NCBI GenBank assembly: GCA_019234815.1
Contig: JAFALA010000100.1
Location: forward strand, 1-61,418
Direction: 5' to 3'
Length of the DNA stretch: 61,418 nt
DNA from: Burkholderiaceae bacterium
GTDB lineage: Bacteria; Pseudomonadota; Gammaproteobacteria; Burkholderiales; Burkholderiaceae_C
The number at the start of each line of letters is the position of its first letter. Within the stretch, counting starts at the first letter, position 1. Shown one piece after another: positions 27,081 through 35,561 of the stretch. Made by a program: the position numbers and the translations under genes. The notes beneath the pieces are model-generated. The model was not told the DNA's origin, searched no databases, and saw nothing but the letters and a program-made list of their open reading frames with translations.

Positions 27081-28541
27081 ATGGACTTCCGCACTCAATC
27101 CGCTTCCCTTCAAGCCTTGGCCGCCACGAGCGCTGACGCCCTGGTGGTGGTGCTGGCCGGTGACAGCCTGCCCGCCGATCTGGATCCCGCCATCGCCGAG
27201 CTGGTGAAAGACTCGATCAAGCTGGGTGATTTTGAATTCAAGGCCGGCAAGACCCTGCTGCTGCAGCGACCCAACGGCGTGAAGGCGCCGCGCCTGGTGC
27301 TGGCCGCGGCCGGCAAGGCCACGCTGAAAGCGGCCAAGACGGCGCTGCAGGCGGCCTTAGGGCTGGTCAAGGCTCGCGCCGCGGCGCATGCCGCCGTGGC
27401 CTATGTCGGCTTCGACGGCCTGGACGAATCGCTGGCCGAGCAGACCGTGCTGGCTGCGAGCGATGCCGTGTATGTCTACCGCCATACCAAGCCCAGCGCT
27501 CCGGAGGCCTCGGCCTTGAGCAAGGTCACGGTGCTGGCCGACAAGGCGCAGGCCAAGCCCGTCAAGCGCGGGCTGGAGCGCGGCCAGGCCATCGCCGCCG
27601 GCGTGGAACTGGCGCGCGAATGCGCCAACCGTCCGGGCAACTACGCCACCCCGACCTACCTGGGCGAGCAGATGCATGAGCTGGGCCGCACCCATGGCCT
27701 GAAGGTCGAGGTGCTGGACCAGAAGGCCGTCGAGAAGCTGGGCATGGGCTCCTTCCTGTCGGTGGCCAAGGGCTCTGACGAGCCCCTGCGCTTCATCGTG
27801 GCCCGCTACGAGGGCGCGGCCAAGTCGCAGGCGCCGGTGGTGCTGGTGGGCAAGGGCATCACCTTCGACTCGGGCGGCATCTCGCTGAAGCCGGGCGCCG
27901 AAATGGACGAAATGAAGTTCGACATGGGCGGTGCCGCCAGCGTGCTGGGCACCCTGCGCGCTGTCGCGGAGCTCAAGCCCAAGATCAACCTGGTGGCCAT
28001 CATCGCCGCCTGCGAAAACATGCCCAGCGGCCGTGCGCTTAAGCCCGGCGATGTGGTGACCTCGATGTCCGGCCAGACCATCGAGATCCTCAACACCGAC
28101 GCCGAAGGCCGCCTGATCCTGTGCGATGCGCTGACCTATGCCGAACGCTTCAAGCCCGCCGTGGTGGTCGATGTGGCTACCTTGACGGGTGCCTGCGTGA
28201 TCGCCCTGGGGGGAATCCGCAGCGGCATGTACGCCAGCGACGATGAGCTGGCGCAGTCCCTGCTGGCTGCGGGCGACGATGCCCTCGACCCCTGCTGGCG
28301 CATGCCCTTGGACGAAGAATACGAAGAAGGCCTGAAGAGCAATTTCGCCGACGTGGCCAATGTCGGTTCGCGTGCCGGCGGCTCCATCACGGCCGCGATG
28401 TTCCTGAAGCGTTTCGCCGGTAAATACCGTTGGGCGCACCTGGACATCGCCGGCACGGCCTGGAAGGGCGGAGCCGCCAAGGGCGGCACGGGACGTCCGG
28501 TCGGCCTGCTGACGCATTTCGTGCTGTCGCAGGCGCGCTGA
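27081..28541 (+). CDS. pepA: Leucyl aminopeptidase (M17)
   Basis: Dinuclear-metal cytosolic aminopeptidase that in enterics also binds DNA at cer-type sites. The 486-residue protein has the M17 signature NTDAEGRL in its catalytic domain. Upstream metal ligands lie in GKGITFDSGGISLKPG and FDMGGAASVLG. Start 27081 (MDFRTQSAS) is supported by the family N-terminus. No RBS precedes it and the lptF start lies 28 bp away, so the transcript may be nearly leaderless (inference). Confidence 0.94.
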   Translation: MDFRTQSASLQALAATSADALVVVLAGDSLPADLDPAIAELVKDSIKLGDFEFKAGKTLLLQRPNGVKAPRLVLAAAGKATLKAAKTALQAALGLVKARAAAHAAVAYVGFDGLDESLAEQTVLAASDAVYVYRHTKPSAPEASALSKVTVLADKAQAKPVKRGLERGQAIAAGVELARECANRPGNYATPTYLGEQMHELGRTHGLKVEVLDQKAVEKLGMGSFLSVAKGSDEPLRFIVARYEGAAKSQAPVVLVGKGITFDSGGISLKPGAEMDEMKFDMGGAASVLGTLRAVAELKPKINLVAIIAACENMPSGRALKPGDVVTSMSGQTIEILNTDAEGRLILCDALTYAERFKPAVVVDVATLTGACVIALGGIRSGMYASDDELAQSLLAAGDDALDPCWRMPLDEEYEEGLKSNFADVANVGSRAGGSITAAMFLKRFAGKYRWAHLDIAGTAWKGGAAKGGTGRPVGLLTHFVLSQAR

Positions 28542-28572
28542 GCGCGGGCTTGAAGTCGGCCGATTGCCTATC

Positions 28573-29007
28573 GTGACGCAGGTCAGTTTCTACACCGGTG
28601 TGACGGACCGGCTTGCGTTTGCCTGCCGGCTGCTGCGCAAGGCGGCGCAAGGCGGTAGCCGGATCCTGGTGCTGGGGTCAGGTCATGCCCTGGCGCGCCT
28701 GGATGCGGACTTGTGGCGTTTCGAAGCCACCGAATTCCTTCCCCACTACTGGGTCCAATCCGAGGCCGCCTGCGACAAGGCTTTGCTGGACCAGACGCCC
28801 ATCGTGCTGGCCGAGCATGCGCCGCCTGGATGGCCCGGGGGCAGGTTGCTCAATCTGGGCCTGGAGATGCCTCCTGGCCTCGAGGCCTTCGACCGCGTGC
28901 TGGAGATCGTCTCCAACGATGCCGAGCAGGTCCAGGCCGGCCGGCGTCGCTTCAAGCTGTACCGCGACGCGGGTCATGCCGTGACGCATTTCGAGGCCAA
29001 CGCATGA
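28573..29007 (+). CDS. holC: DNA polymerase III chi subunit
   Basis: Accessory subunit of the clamp-loader complex that links it to SSB. The 144-residue protein (GTG start) begins TQVSFYTGVTDRLAFACRLLRKA and has the GPG-style HolC layout with a GWPGGRLLNLG segment and FKLYRDAGH at the end. A TTG at 28564 would add 3 residues and cannot be excluded. It follows pepA by about 30 bp, an order common in proteobacteria, and its stop overlaps the next start. Confidence 0.9.
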   Translation: MTQVSFYTGVTDRLAFACRLLRKAAQGGSRILVLGSGHALARLDADLWRFEATEFLPHYWVQSEAACDKALLDQTPIVLAEHAPPGWPGGRLLNLGLEMPPGLEAFDRVLEIVSNDAEQVQAGRRRFKLYRDAGHAVTHFEANA

Positions 29008-29684
29008 TCCGGTCTTACGACAAAGCCGTTCCCACATTGACCGAGGTGCTCGACGAGCCGCAATGGTCGCAAGATGTCGAGGGCGTTCGCGACGATGGGC
29101 CCGGCGTACCGGCCGCGTCGCCGGTCAGTCCGGAACCCGCGCCTTTGCAGAATGTCCTGGACGCCCTGGAGGATGACGACGCCGGCCCGCCGGCGTGGGA
29201 CCGGGCGGCGCAGGAGGATTTCCAGCTGATCCTGAATGAGCCGGTTCATGAGCTCGACGCCGATCCGGACGTGGGGCCTGATGCTGAGGCGGACGCTGAG
29301 CCTGCCGTTGCGCTGGATATTGCGCCAGAGCTCGAGCCGGTCATTGACGCGGTCAGCGAGCCGGCAATGGAGCCAGTCACGGAGCCAGACACGGCGGCGG
29401 ACCATGTGGCCGGCATGCCGTCCGAGCTGCCTCTCCCGTTCGTCCCCAATGTTGGGGAGGCAGCAGGCGGAATTCAACAGCTTTCTGCAGCCATCGCAGC
29501 CCGTTTGGAAGCGCAGCTGGAGCAAAGTCTGACTCAATTCCTGCACGAACAGCTGCCGATGGCGCTTGACGACGTCATGGCGCGCATGATGCCGACGATC
29601 GCTCAGTCCATGAGCGACGTGTTGCGTCCCAAGATGCAGGCGCATGTGCGGGTCTGCCTGTTGCACTTTGATCAAGCGGAATGA
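29004..29684 (+). CDS. Acidic hypothetical protein co-translated with holC
   Basis: A 226-residue protein whose ATG overlaps the holC stop (ATGA), so it is coupled to it. The middle (about 30-150) is acidic and Pro-rich, with short repeats such as DAEAD and EPVTEPD. The last 80 residues form a likely amphipathic helical region (QQLSAAIAARLEAQLEQ...). I recognise no domain. Its place right behind holC suggests, but does not show, a replication-related role. Confidence 0.65.
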   Translation: MIRSYDKAVPTLTEVLDEPQWSQDVEGVRDDGPGVPAASPVSPEPAPLQNVLDALEDDDAGPPAWDRAAQEDFQLILNEPVHELDADPDVGPDAEADAEPAVALDIAPELEPVIDAVSEPAMEPVTEPDTAADHVAGMPSELPLPFVPNVGEAAGGIQQLSAAIAARLEAQLEQSLTQFLHEQLPMALDDVMARMMPTIAQSMSDVLRPKMQAHVRVCLLHFDQAE

Positions 29685-29792
29685 AGTAAACCCGTTCTTC
29701 TCAGGCTTTCCCCATGGAGTCGGGCTTGAATTTGCAGTAAGGTCGCGCGGTTGTTCAATGATTTGGTTTTCGCTTTAACACGGAGGTAATTC

Positions 29793-30935
29793 ATGCAAGT
29801 CAGACTGAATGTCATTGTGGGTGCCGTTTCTCTGCTGCTGGGCGCAAGCGCCTTTGCGCAAGAGGTCGTTGTGAAGATCGGCCACGTCGGCCCCACCAGC
29901 GGGCAGATCGCCCATCTGGGCAAGGACAACGAAATGGGCGCGCGCATGGCCATCGATGATCTGAACGCCAAGGGCGTGACGATCGGTGGTCACAAGGCTC
30001 ATTTTGAATTGCTGGCCGAAGACGACGCGGGCGATCCCAAGCAAGGCACGGCGGCCGCTCAAAAGCTGGTCGACGCCAAGGTCAACGGCGTGGTGGGCCA
30101 CTTGAATTCCGGGACTTCCATTCCGGCATCCAAGATCTACAGCGACGCGGGCATTCCGCAGATCTCGCCCTCTGCCACCAATCCCAAGTTCACTCGCAAC
30201 GGCTACAAGACCACGTTCCGCGTGGTGGCCGATGACGTGCATCTGGGCGGCACCCTGGGCAAGTATGCGGTGACGGACATGCACGGCAAGAACATCGCCG
30301 TGATTGACGACCGTACCGCCTATGGCCAAGGCGTCGCCGACGAGTTCGAGAAGGGCGTCAAGGCGTCCGGCGGCAAGGTTGTCGGCCGCGAGTTCACCAA
30401 CGACAAGGCCACGGACTTCACCGCCATCTTGACCTCCTTGAAGGCCAAGAAGCCCGATGTGGTCTTCTTCGGCGGCATGGACGCGGTCGCTGGCCCGATG
30501 CTGCGCCAGATGAAGCAGCTGGGCATCGAAGCCAAGTTCATGGGCGGCGATGGCATCTGCACGGGCGAACTGCCCAAGCTGGCCGCCGGCACCATGGGCG
30601 ATGGGCAAGTCGTGTGCGCCGAAGCCGGCGGCGTCGAAGGCGAATCCAAGGTCGCCATGGATGCGTTCAAGGTCCGCTTCAAGGACAAGTACAAGGCCGA
30701 CGTGCAGATCTACGCACCTTATGTGTATGACGCCGTCAACGTGATGGCGGCCGCCATGGTCAAGGCCGGCTCGGCCGATCCGGCCAAGTACCTGCCGGTG
30801 CTGGCCAAGACCGAAGGCTACAAGGGCGTGACCGGCACCATCAGCTTCGACAACAAGGGCGACATCAAGAACGGCGCGCTGACGCTCTACACCTACAAGG
30901 GTGGCAATCGCGAGCAGATCGCTGTGGTCCGTTAA
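29793..30935 (+). CDS. Branched-chain amino-acid ABC transporter, periplasmic binding protein
   Basis: The 380-residue LivJ/LivK-type type I binding protein has a Sec signal peptide (MQVRLNVIVGAVSLLLGASAFA, cleavage about 22). The mature domain starts EVVVKIGHVGPTSGQIAHLGKDNE. A strong ggaggt RBS lies just before the ATG. No permease or ATPase genes follow; a terminator closes the unit 20 bp after the stop, so it must work with components encoded elsewhere. Ligand (Leu/Ile/Val or a related amide) is not determinable. High expression is suggested by the strong RBS. Confidence 0.9.
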   Translation: MQVRLNVIVGAVSLLLGASAFAQEVVVKIGHVGPTSGQIAHLGKDNEMGARMAIDDLNAKGVTIGGHKAHFELLAEDDAGDPKQGTAAAQKLVDAKVNGVVGHLNSGTSIPASKIYSDAGIPQISPSATNPKFTRNGYKTTFRVVADDVHLGGTLGKYAVTDMHGKNIAVIDDRTAYGQGVADEFEKGVKASGGKVVGREFTNDKATDFTAILTSLKAKKPDVVFFGGMDAVAGPMLRQMKQLGIEAKFMGGDGICTGELPKLAAGTMGDGQVVCAEAGGVEGESKVAMDAFKVRFKDKYKADVQIYAPYVYDAVNVMAAAMVKAGSADPAKYLPVLAKTEGYKGVTGTISFDNKGDIKNGALTLYTYKGGNREQIAVVR

Positions 30936-30955
30936 GACTTGTTCTGAAGTCCAGC

Positions 30956-30987
30956 AAAGGGTGCCGCAAGGCACCCTTTCTTTTTTG
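30956..30987 (+). terminator. Intrinsic terminator after the binding-protein gene
   Basis: aaagggtgcc and ggcacccttt form a perfect 10-bp stem around a gcaa tetraloop, followed by ctttttt. It lies 20 bp past the stop codon and ends the monocistronic unit. Confidence 0.9.
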
Positions 30988-31017
30988 GGGCCGCATTGAT
31001 TCATTTATGCTGCTTGC

Positions 31018-31527
31018 ATGAGTGAGATTGTTGCGCCTCTTCAGGGCATGAAGCCAGACAAACCGCCCAAGATTCCAGAGTCCGTGCTGGTCGTGATCCA
31101 CACGCCGGAACTCGAGGTGCTGATGATGGAGCGCGCCGATCGTCCCGGTTTCTGGCAATGCGTGACCGGCTCCAAGGACCGGCTTGACGAGCCCTTGCGC
31201 GCCACGGCAATTCGTGAAGTGGCGGAAGAAACCGGCATCCTGATCGGCAGCCTCGAGGTGCCCCAGGAGGCCTTGCGCGACTGGGAACTGATCAACGTCT
31301 ACGAGATCTATCCGGTCTGGCGCCATCGCTACGCCGACGGCGTGACGCACAACACCGAGCATGTGTTCGGCTTGACGGTGCCTGCGGGCACGCCGGTGCA
31401 ATTGGCCGAACGCGAGCACCTGGCGATGCGCTGGATGCCGTGGCGGGACGCCGCCGATCTTTGCTTCTCCGCGTCCAATGCCGAGGCGATACTGCAATTG
31501 CCGCGATTTCATGGAGAGCATTCATGA
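31018..31527 (+). CDS. nudB: Dihydroneopterin triphosphate diphosphatase
   Basis: NUDIX enzyme of folate biosynthesis that removes pyrophosphate from dihydroneopterin triphosphate. The 169-residue product has a NUDIX box starting GSKDRLDEPLRATAIREVAEETGIL, fitting the NudB subfamily. The VLVVIHTPELEVLMMERAD opening and WRHRYADGVTHNTEHVF segment are also NudB-like. Its stop overlaps the next start by 4 bp. The start at 31018 is preferred, with Met11 as alternative. Confidence 0.9.
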   Translation: MSEIVAPLQGMKPDKPPKIPESVLVVIHTPELEVLMMERADRPGFWQCVTGSKDRLDEPLRATAIREVAEETGILIGSLEVPQEALRDWELINVYEIYPVWRHRYADGVTHNTEHVFGLTVPAGTPVQLAEREHLAMRWMPWRDAADLCFSASNAEAILQLPRFHGEHS

Positions 31528-32393
31528 CGATGTTTTCGCGCCGCGCCGCGTTCAGGGCCTCCGGCCTGCATCCCCTGCATGGCGAGGGCGAAGGCTTGAA
31601 GGCGGGCGTGCCGCCGCAGCGCTTGCGCGTCGCCACCTACAACATCCACAAGGGGGTGCGCGGCCTCGGGCCTGCGCGCCGCCTGGAAATTCACAACCTG
31701 AGCATGGGTGTCAAGGCGCTGGACGCCGACCTGATCTTTCTGCAGGAGGTGCGGCAGTTCCACCACCGCGACGCCAAGACCTTTGACCGCACCTGGTTCG
31801 GCTGGCCCGAAGAAGGGCAGGCCGATTTCCTGGCGCCTGACGGCTATGCGGCCGCCTACCGGACCAATGCCGTGACCCGCGACGGCGAGCATGGCAACGC
31901 GCTGCTGTCGCGCTGGCCTGTCGGCGACATCGGGCACCATGACGTGTCCGACCACCGCTTCGAGCAGCGCGGCCTGTTGCATGTGGTGGTGCAATGGTCG
32001 GGCCATGAGATCCACGCCATCGTGGCGCACCTGGGTTTGATGCACAGCAGCCGGGTCAGGCAGGTGCAGCGTCTGGGCGAGTACCTCGACGCCGCGGTGC
32101 CGCGCGATGCGACCCTGGTGGTGGCCGGCGACTTCAACGACTGGGGCGAGCGGCTAGACGAACCGATGGCCGAAGGCGGCCTGCACCGCGCCATGGCGCC
32201 GGCAGGCCGATTGCGCCCCCGCACCTTTCCATCCCGCATGCCCTTGTTTTCGCTGGACCGCATCTATACGCGCGGCTTGCGCTGCCTGCAGATGCAGGTG
32301 CCGCACGGCTCCGCCTGGGCCCGCATGTCGGACCACCTGCCCTTGCTGGCGGAGTTCGAGCTGGCCTCGATGCATGCGTCGTTAGGGGCTTGA
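31524..32393 (+). CDS. Endonuclease/exonuclease/phosphatase-family protein
   Basis: The 289-residue protein has a DNase I-like (EEP) fold. It shows NIHKGV (metal-site Asn), LQEVR (catalytic Glu), GDFNDW (catalytic Asp/Asn) and SDHLPLLAEF (catalytic His). This is the family member that sits next to clsB in many proteobacteria; whether it cleaves DNA or a phosphoester lipid is unknown. The start overlaps the nudB stop (ATGA at 31524), and a second ATG lies 6 bp on. It forms one transcript with nudB and clsB. Confidence 0.88.
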   Translation: MTMFSRRAAFRASGLHPLHGEGEGLKAGVPPQRLRVATYNIHKGVRGLGPARRLEIHNLSMGVKALDADLIFLQEVRQFHHRDAKTFDRTWFGWPEEGQADFLAPDGYAAAYRTNAVTRDGEHGNALLSRWPVGDIGHHDVSDHRFEQRGLLHVVVQWSGHEIHAIVAHLGLMHSSRVRQVQRLGEYLDAAVPRDATLVVAGDFNDWGERLDEPMAEGGLHRAMAPAGRLRPRTFPSRMPLFSLDRIYTRGLRCLQMQVPHGSAWARMSDHLPLLAEFELASMHASLGA

Positions 32394-32416
32394 CGCGTGT
32401 TGGGCAATCCTGGGCC

Positions 32417-33709
32417 ATGAAGCTGCGCCGCAGACGACCATCGAGGCTGCTGGCGCAATTGAGGGCGCCGGCGCGTGCGCGGCCGGACTACTCGGGCGGC
32501 AATGCCGTGAGCCTGCTCAAGGGCGGTGACCAGCTGTTTCCCGCCATGACGGCAGCGATGCGCGCGGCACGCAATGAAATCTGGTTAGGCACCTACATTC
32601 TTTATCACGACATGTCCGGCAATTCGCTGGTCGACGAACTGCTGGCGGCATCCCGCCGAGGCGTCCGGGTGCATGTGGTGGTCGATGGCTATGGGTCGAT
32701 GGCCAGCCTGGACTGGCTGCGCCAACGCCTGGGCGGATCGGCGGTGGCGCTGGAAGTGTTCAGGCCCATAGACCGCTGGTGGCGCTGGCTGCAGCCGGGA
32801 CAGCTGCGCCGCCTGCATCAGAAAATCTGCGTCGTCGACAGCACACAGGCCTTTGTGGGCGGCATCAACATCATCGACGACCGGCGCGACCTCCACCATG
32901 GACTCACCGACACCCCCCGGCTCGACTTCGCCATTTCGGCCACGGGGCCCTTGGTCAAGCCCATCGAGCAGGCGGTGCGCGCGGTCTGGACGCGCGCTCA
33001 CCTGGGCAGCGACTTGCGCGAGGAGTTGTCGACCCTGGCGCACAGCCCCAGCCCCTTGAGCCGCCTGAGGCTGCTGGCGCGCAGCCTGAACCTGGTGCGA
33101 CGCACCGACTACGGCGACAGCGTGGCCCATCTGCCGCCGATGCGCGCCGCCTTCGTGCTGCGCGACAACCTGCGGCGCCGCCGCACCATCGAGCGCGCCT
33201 ATGTCGAGGCCATACAGCGCGCCCGCGAGCGGGTCGATCTGATCACGCCATATTTCTATCCCGGCACGCGCTTTCGCAAGGCCTTATGCCAGGCGGCCCG
33301 GCGCGGCGTGCGGGTGCGCTTGCTGCTGCAGGGCAAGGTCGACTACAGGATCGCGGGCATGGCGGCGCATGCCCTCTATGCGGAGCTGCTGGGCCGTGGC
33401 GTGCAGGTGTTCGAGTACACGCCGGCCTATCTGCATGCCAAGATTGCCGTGGTGGACCAGGACTGGGCCACGGTGGGCTCCTCGAACATCGACCCTTTGT
33501 CGCTGCTGCTGAACCTGGAGGCGAACGTGATCGTCCGCGACCCGGTCTTCACGGCGCAGCTGGAGTCCGAATTCGAGGCGGCCATCGCCGTCTCGCGGCA
33601 GGTGCAGGCGGACACGAGCAGCGGCCTGCGCGCCATGCTGCGCCGCGCCGTGGTGGCCTGGGGGGCGTACGTGTACCTGCGGGTGGCGGGGGCCACGGGC
33701 CGATATTGA
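32417..33709 (+). CDS. clsB: Cardiolipin synthase B
   Basis: Phospholipase D-superfamily enzyme that joins two phosphatidylglycerols (or phosphatidylglycerol plus another donor) into cardiolipin. The 430-residue protein has two HKD motifs, HQKICVVD and HAKIAVVD, each followed by a GGINI/GSSNID element. It lacks the two N-terminal membrane helices of ClsA, which fits ClsB. A TTG at 32390 overlapping the preceding stop is an alternative start that would tighten coupling. It is last in the nudB-EEP-clsB unit. Confidence 0.9.
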   Translation: MKLRRRRPSRLLAQLRAPARARPDYSGGNAVSLLKGGDQLFPAMTAAMRAARNEIWLGTYILYHDMSGNSLVDELLAASRRGVRVHVVVDGYGSMASLDWLRQRLGGSAVALEVFRPIDRWWRWLQPGQLRRLHQKICVVDSTQAFVGGINIIDDRRDLHHGLTDTPRLDFAISATGPLVKPIEQAVRAVWTRAHLGSDLREELSTLAHSPSPLSRLRLLARSLNLVRRTDYGDSVAHLPPMRAAFVLRDNLRRRRTIERAYVEAIQRARERVDLITPYFYPGTRFRKALCQAARRGVRVRLLLQGKVDYRIAGMAAHALYAELLGRGVQVFEYTPAYLHAKIAVVDQDWATVGSSNIDPLSLLLNLEANVIVRDPVFTAQLESEFEAAIAVSRQVQADTSSGLRAMLRRAVVAWGAYVYLRVAGATGRY

Positions 33710-33745
33710 GGCGGTATTGAGGCAACCCGCCGCGCGTGCCGCCAT

Positions 33746-34420
33746 TCAGCTCGCAACCGGTGCCACCTCGTCCTTCAACAGACCGCGCGCCCGCTGGTTG
33801 GACTTGAAGATGTTGTCGCGAACGGGCGGGGTGCCTGTTGTCACGCTACGCACCCAGTCCGCAGTCGACATGACGGCGGCGAAACGCGATTGCAGCACCA
33901 CGCTGAACACGCGGTGAATCTCTTCGGCGCTCGCAAAACCCGCTTGATTGCAATAGGGCACGCTGCCGCTTGCGTCGTGCAGGAATTCCACCGCCGTGCC
34001 CTTGTGCAGGGCGTGGTTGATGGTCGATGCGTCGCAGTTGTGGGTCATGTAGCCGACCACCGTGAGCGTGTCGATGCCGCGTGCGGCCAGCCACTGTGCC
34101 AGGTCGGTTTCAGGGTAGGCGCTGGGCAGGGTCTTGCGAAGGTAATGGTCGTGCGGTCGCGCCGCCACCGTGGGATGCAGCTGCCATCCGTCAGAGTTGA
34201 TCGCGAACAAGGGGGAGTCGGCCGCCGAGGTCTGCTGCACGACCACCACGGGGATGCCCGCCGCGTGCGCTGTGTCCATCGCGATGTCGATGTTGATGAC
34301 GGACCGCCGCGGGTCGGGATACTCGATTGGCAGGCCGCCCGAGAAGTATTCGTTCTGTACGTCGATGACGATCAGGGCGCGTCGGGCTTTGGCATTCTGG
34401 GGTTTGGCATTCGTGCTCAT
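33746..34420 (-). CDS. Isochorismatase-like cysteine hydrolase
   Basis: The 224-residue protein of the isochorismatase/nicotinamidase-like family has all three catalytic residues: D20 (VIDVQNEY), K96 (LRKTLPSA) and C129 (YMTHNCDAST). It is therefore likely an active amidohydrolase; the substrate is unknown. It is divergently transcribed from a GlxA-type regulator, a frequent pairing that suggests the regulator controls it (inference). The start at 34420 has a GGAG-like RBS and gives a sensible N-terminus, while an upstream in-frame ATG at 34597 would overlap the regulator. Confidence 0.88.
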   Translation of the reverse strand: MSTNAKPQNAKARRALIVIDVQNEYFSGGLPIEYPDPRRSVINIDIAMDTAHAAGIPVVVVQQTSAADSPLFAINSDGWQLHPTVAARPHDHYLRKTLPSAYPETDLAQWLAARGIDTLTVVGYMTHNCDASTINHALHKGTAVEFLHDASGSVPYCNQAGFASAEEIHRVFSVVLQSRFAAVMSTADWVRSVTTGTPPVRDNIFKSNQRARGLLKDEVAPVAS

Positions 34421-34556
34421 GTCGGGCTCCTTGAGAGGGGTTGAATCGGGTTCGTGGCGATATCTTTGGCGATGCAGTTCGATATCGACAGTGGCTCGAT
34501 TACCATTGATCGATGGAATCAGGCCAATCGACAAAACCTCATCGACGGAGTTCCGC

Positions 34557-35525
34557 GTGAAACCCCAAACCATCGCCGTGCTGGCCTTCGACGGCATCAG
34601 TCCCTTCCATCTCGCCGTGCCTTGCCTGGTGTTTGAAGACCGTGCGCTCGCGGGGCTGCCGTCCTATGACTTGAAAGTCTGCACAGGCGAGCCGGCGCAG
34701 CAAGATGCCATGCGAACGACGGCTGGGTTTGCCGTGCGGACGCCCCTGACCTTGGACGATGCGAAAGGGGCAGACGTCTTGATCGTGCCTTCGTGGCGCG
34801 ACAAGGACGAGCGTCCGCCCACGCCCATGGTGGCGGCGGTGCGCGCCGCTCATGAGCGCGGCGCGACGGTGGTCGGCCTGTGCCTGGGGGCGTTCGTGCT
34901 GGCTGAGGCCGGCGTGCTCGATGGCCGCCGGGCGACCACGCATTGGAGCGCGGTGGACGTGTTTGCCAAGCGTTATCCGCGCGTCGAACTGTTGCCTGAC
35001 GTGCTGTATCAGGATGCCGACGACGGCCGCCTGGTGACCTCGGCCGGCACGGCCGCAGGCCTGGATTGCTGCCTGCAACTGGTGCGCCGCTGGCATGGCG
35101 CGGAGGTGGCCAACCGCGTGGCGCGCCGCCTGGTCGTGGCGCCGCATCGGCAGGGCGGACAGGCCCAATTCATCGAGCAGCCCTTGCACGATGCGCCGGG
35201 CGGCGATCGTTTGTCAGCGCTGCTGAACTGGGCGGCGGCCCATCTGGCCGAAGCGCACACGCTGGACTCCCTGGCCGAACGCGCCTTGATGAGCCGACGC
35301 ACCTTCACGCGGCGCTTTCGGGACTTGACCGGTACGACCGTCGGACAGTGGCTGCTGGGGCAGCGTCTGGCCTGTGCGCAGCGCCTGCTGGAGACCACGC
35401 GCCAACCGGTGGAAACGGTTGCATTCCAGGCCGGCTTTGGCAGCGCGGTGTCGCTGCGCCAGCATTTCAGCAAGGCCTATCGCACCTCGCCGAGTGCATA
35501 CCGGGCGCTGTTTGCAAGGCTCTGA
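34557..35525 (+). CDS. GlxA-type transcriptional regulator (DJ-1/PfpI + AraC)
   Basis: The 322-residue regulator has an N-terminal DJ-1/PfpI-like domain (about 5-170, with VVGLCLGAFVLAEAG carrying the nucleophile-elbow Cys) and a C-terminal AraC double-HTH (about 220-315, LDSLAERALMSRRTFTRRF; TPSAYR-like ending). The GTG start at 34557 is supported by a ggag RBS about 8 bp upstream. It is divergent from the cysteine hydrolase and probably autoregulatory across the 136-bp gap. Confidence 0.88.
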   Translation: MKPQTIAVLAFDGISPFHLAVPCLVFEDRALAGLPSYDLKVCTGEPAQQDAMRTTAGFAVRTPLTLDDAKGADVLIVPSWRDKDERPPTPMVAAVRAAHERGATVVGLCLGAFVLAEAGVLDGRRATTHWSAVDVFAKRYPRVELLPDVLYQDADDGRLVTSAGTAAGLDCCLQLVRRWHGAEVANRVARRLVVAPHRQGGQAQFIEQPLHDAPGGDRLSALLNWAAAHLAEAHTLDSLAERALMSRRTFTRRFRDLTGTTVGQWLLGQRLACAQRLLETTRQPVETVAFQAGFGSAVSLRQHFSKAYRTSPSAYRALFARL

Positions 35526-35561
35526 GGAGGCTTGGCCGGCGCCCGGCTTGCGGTGTGACGC

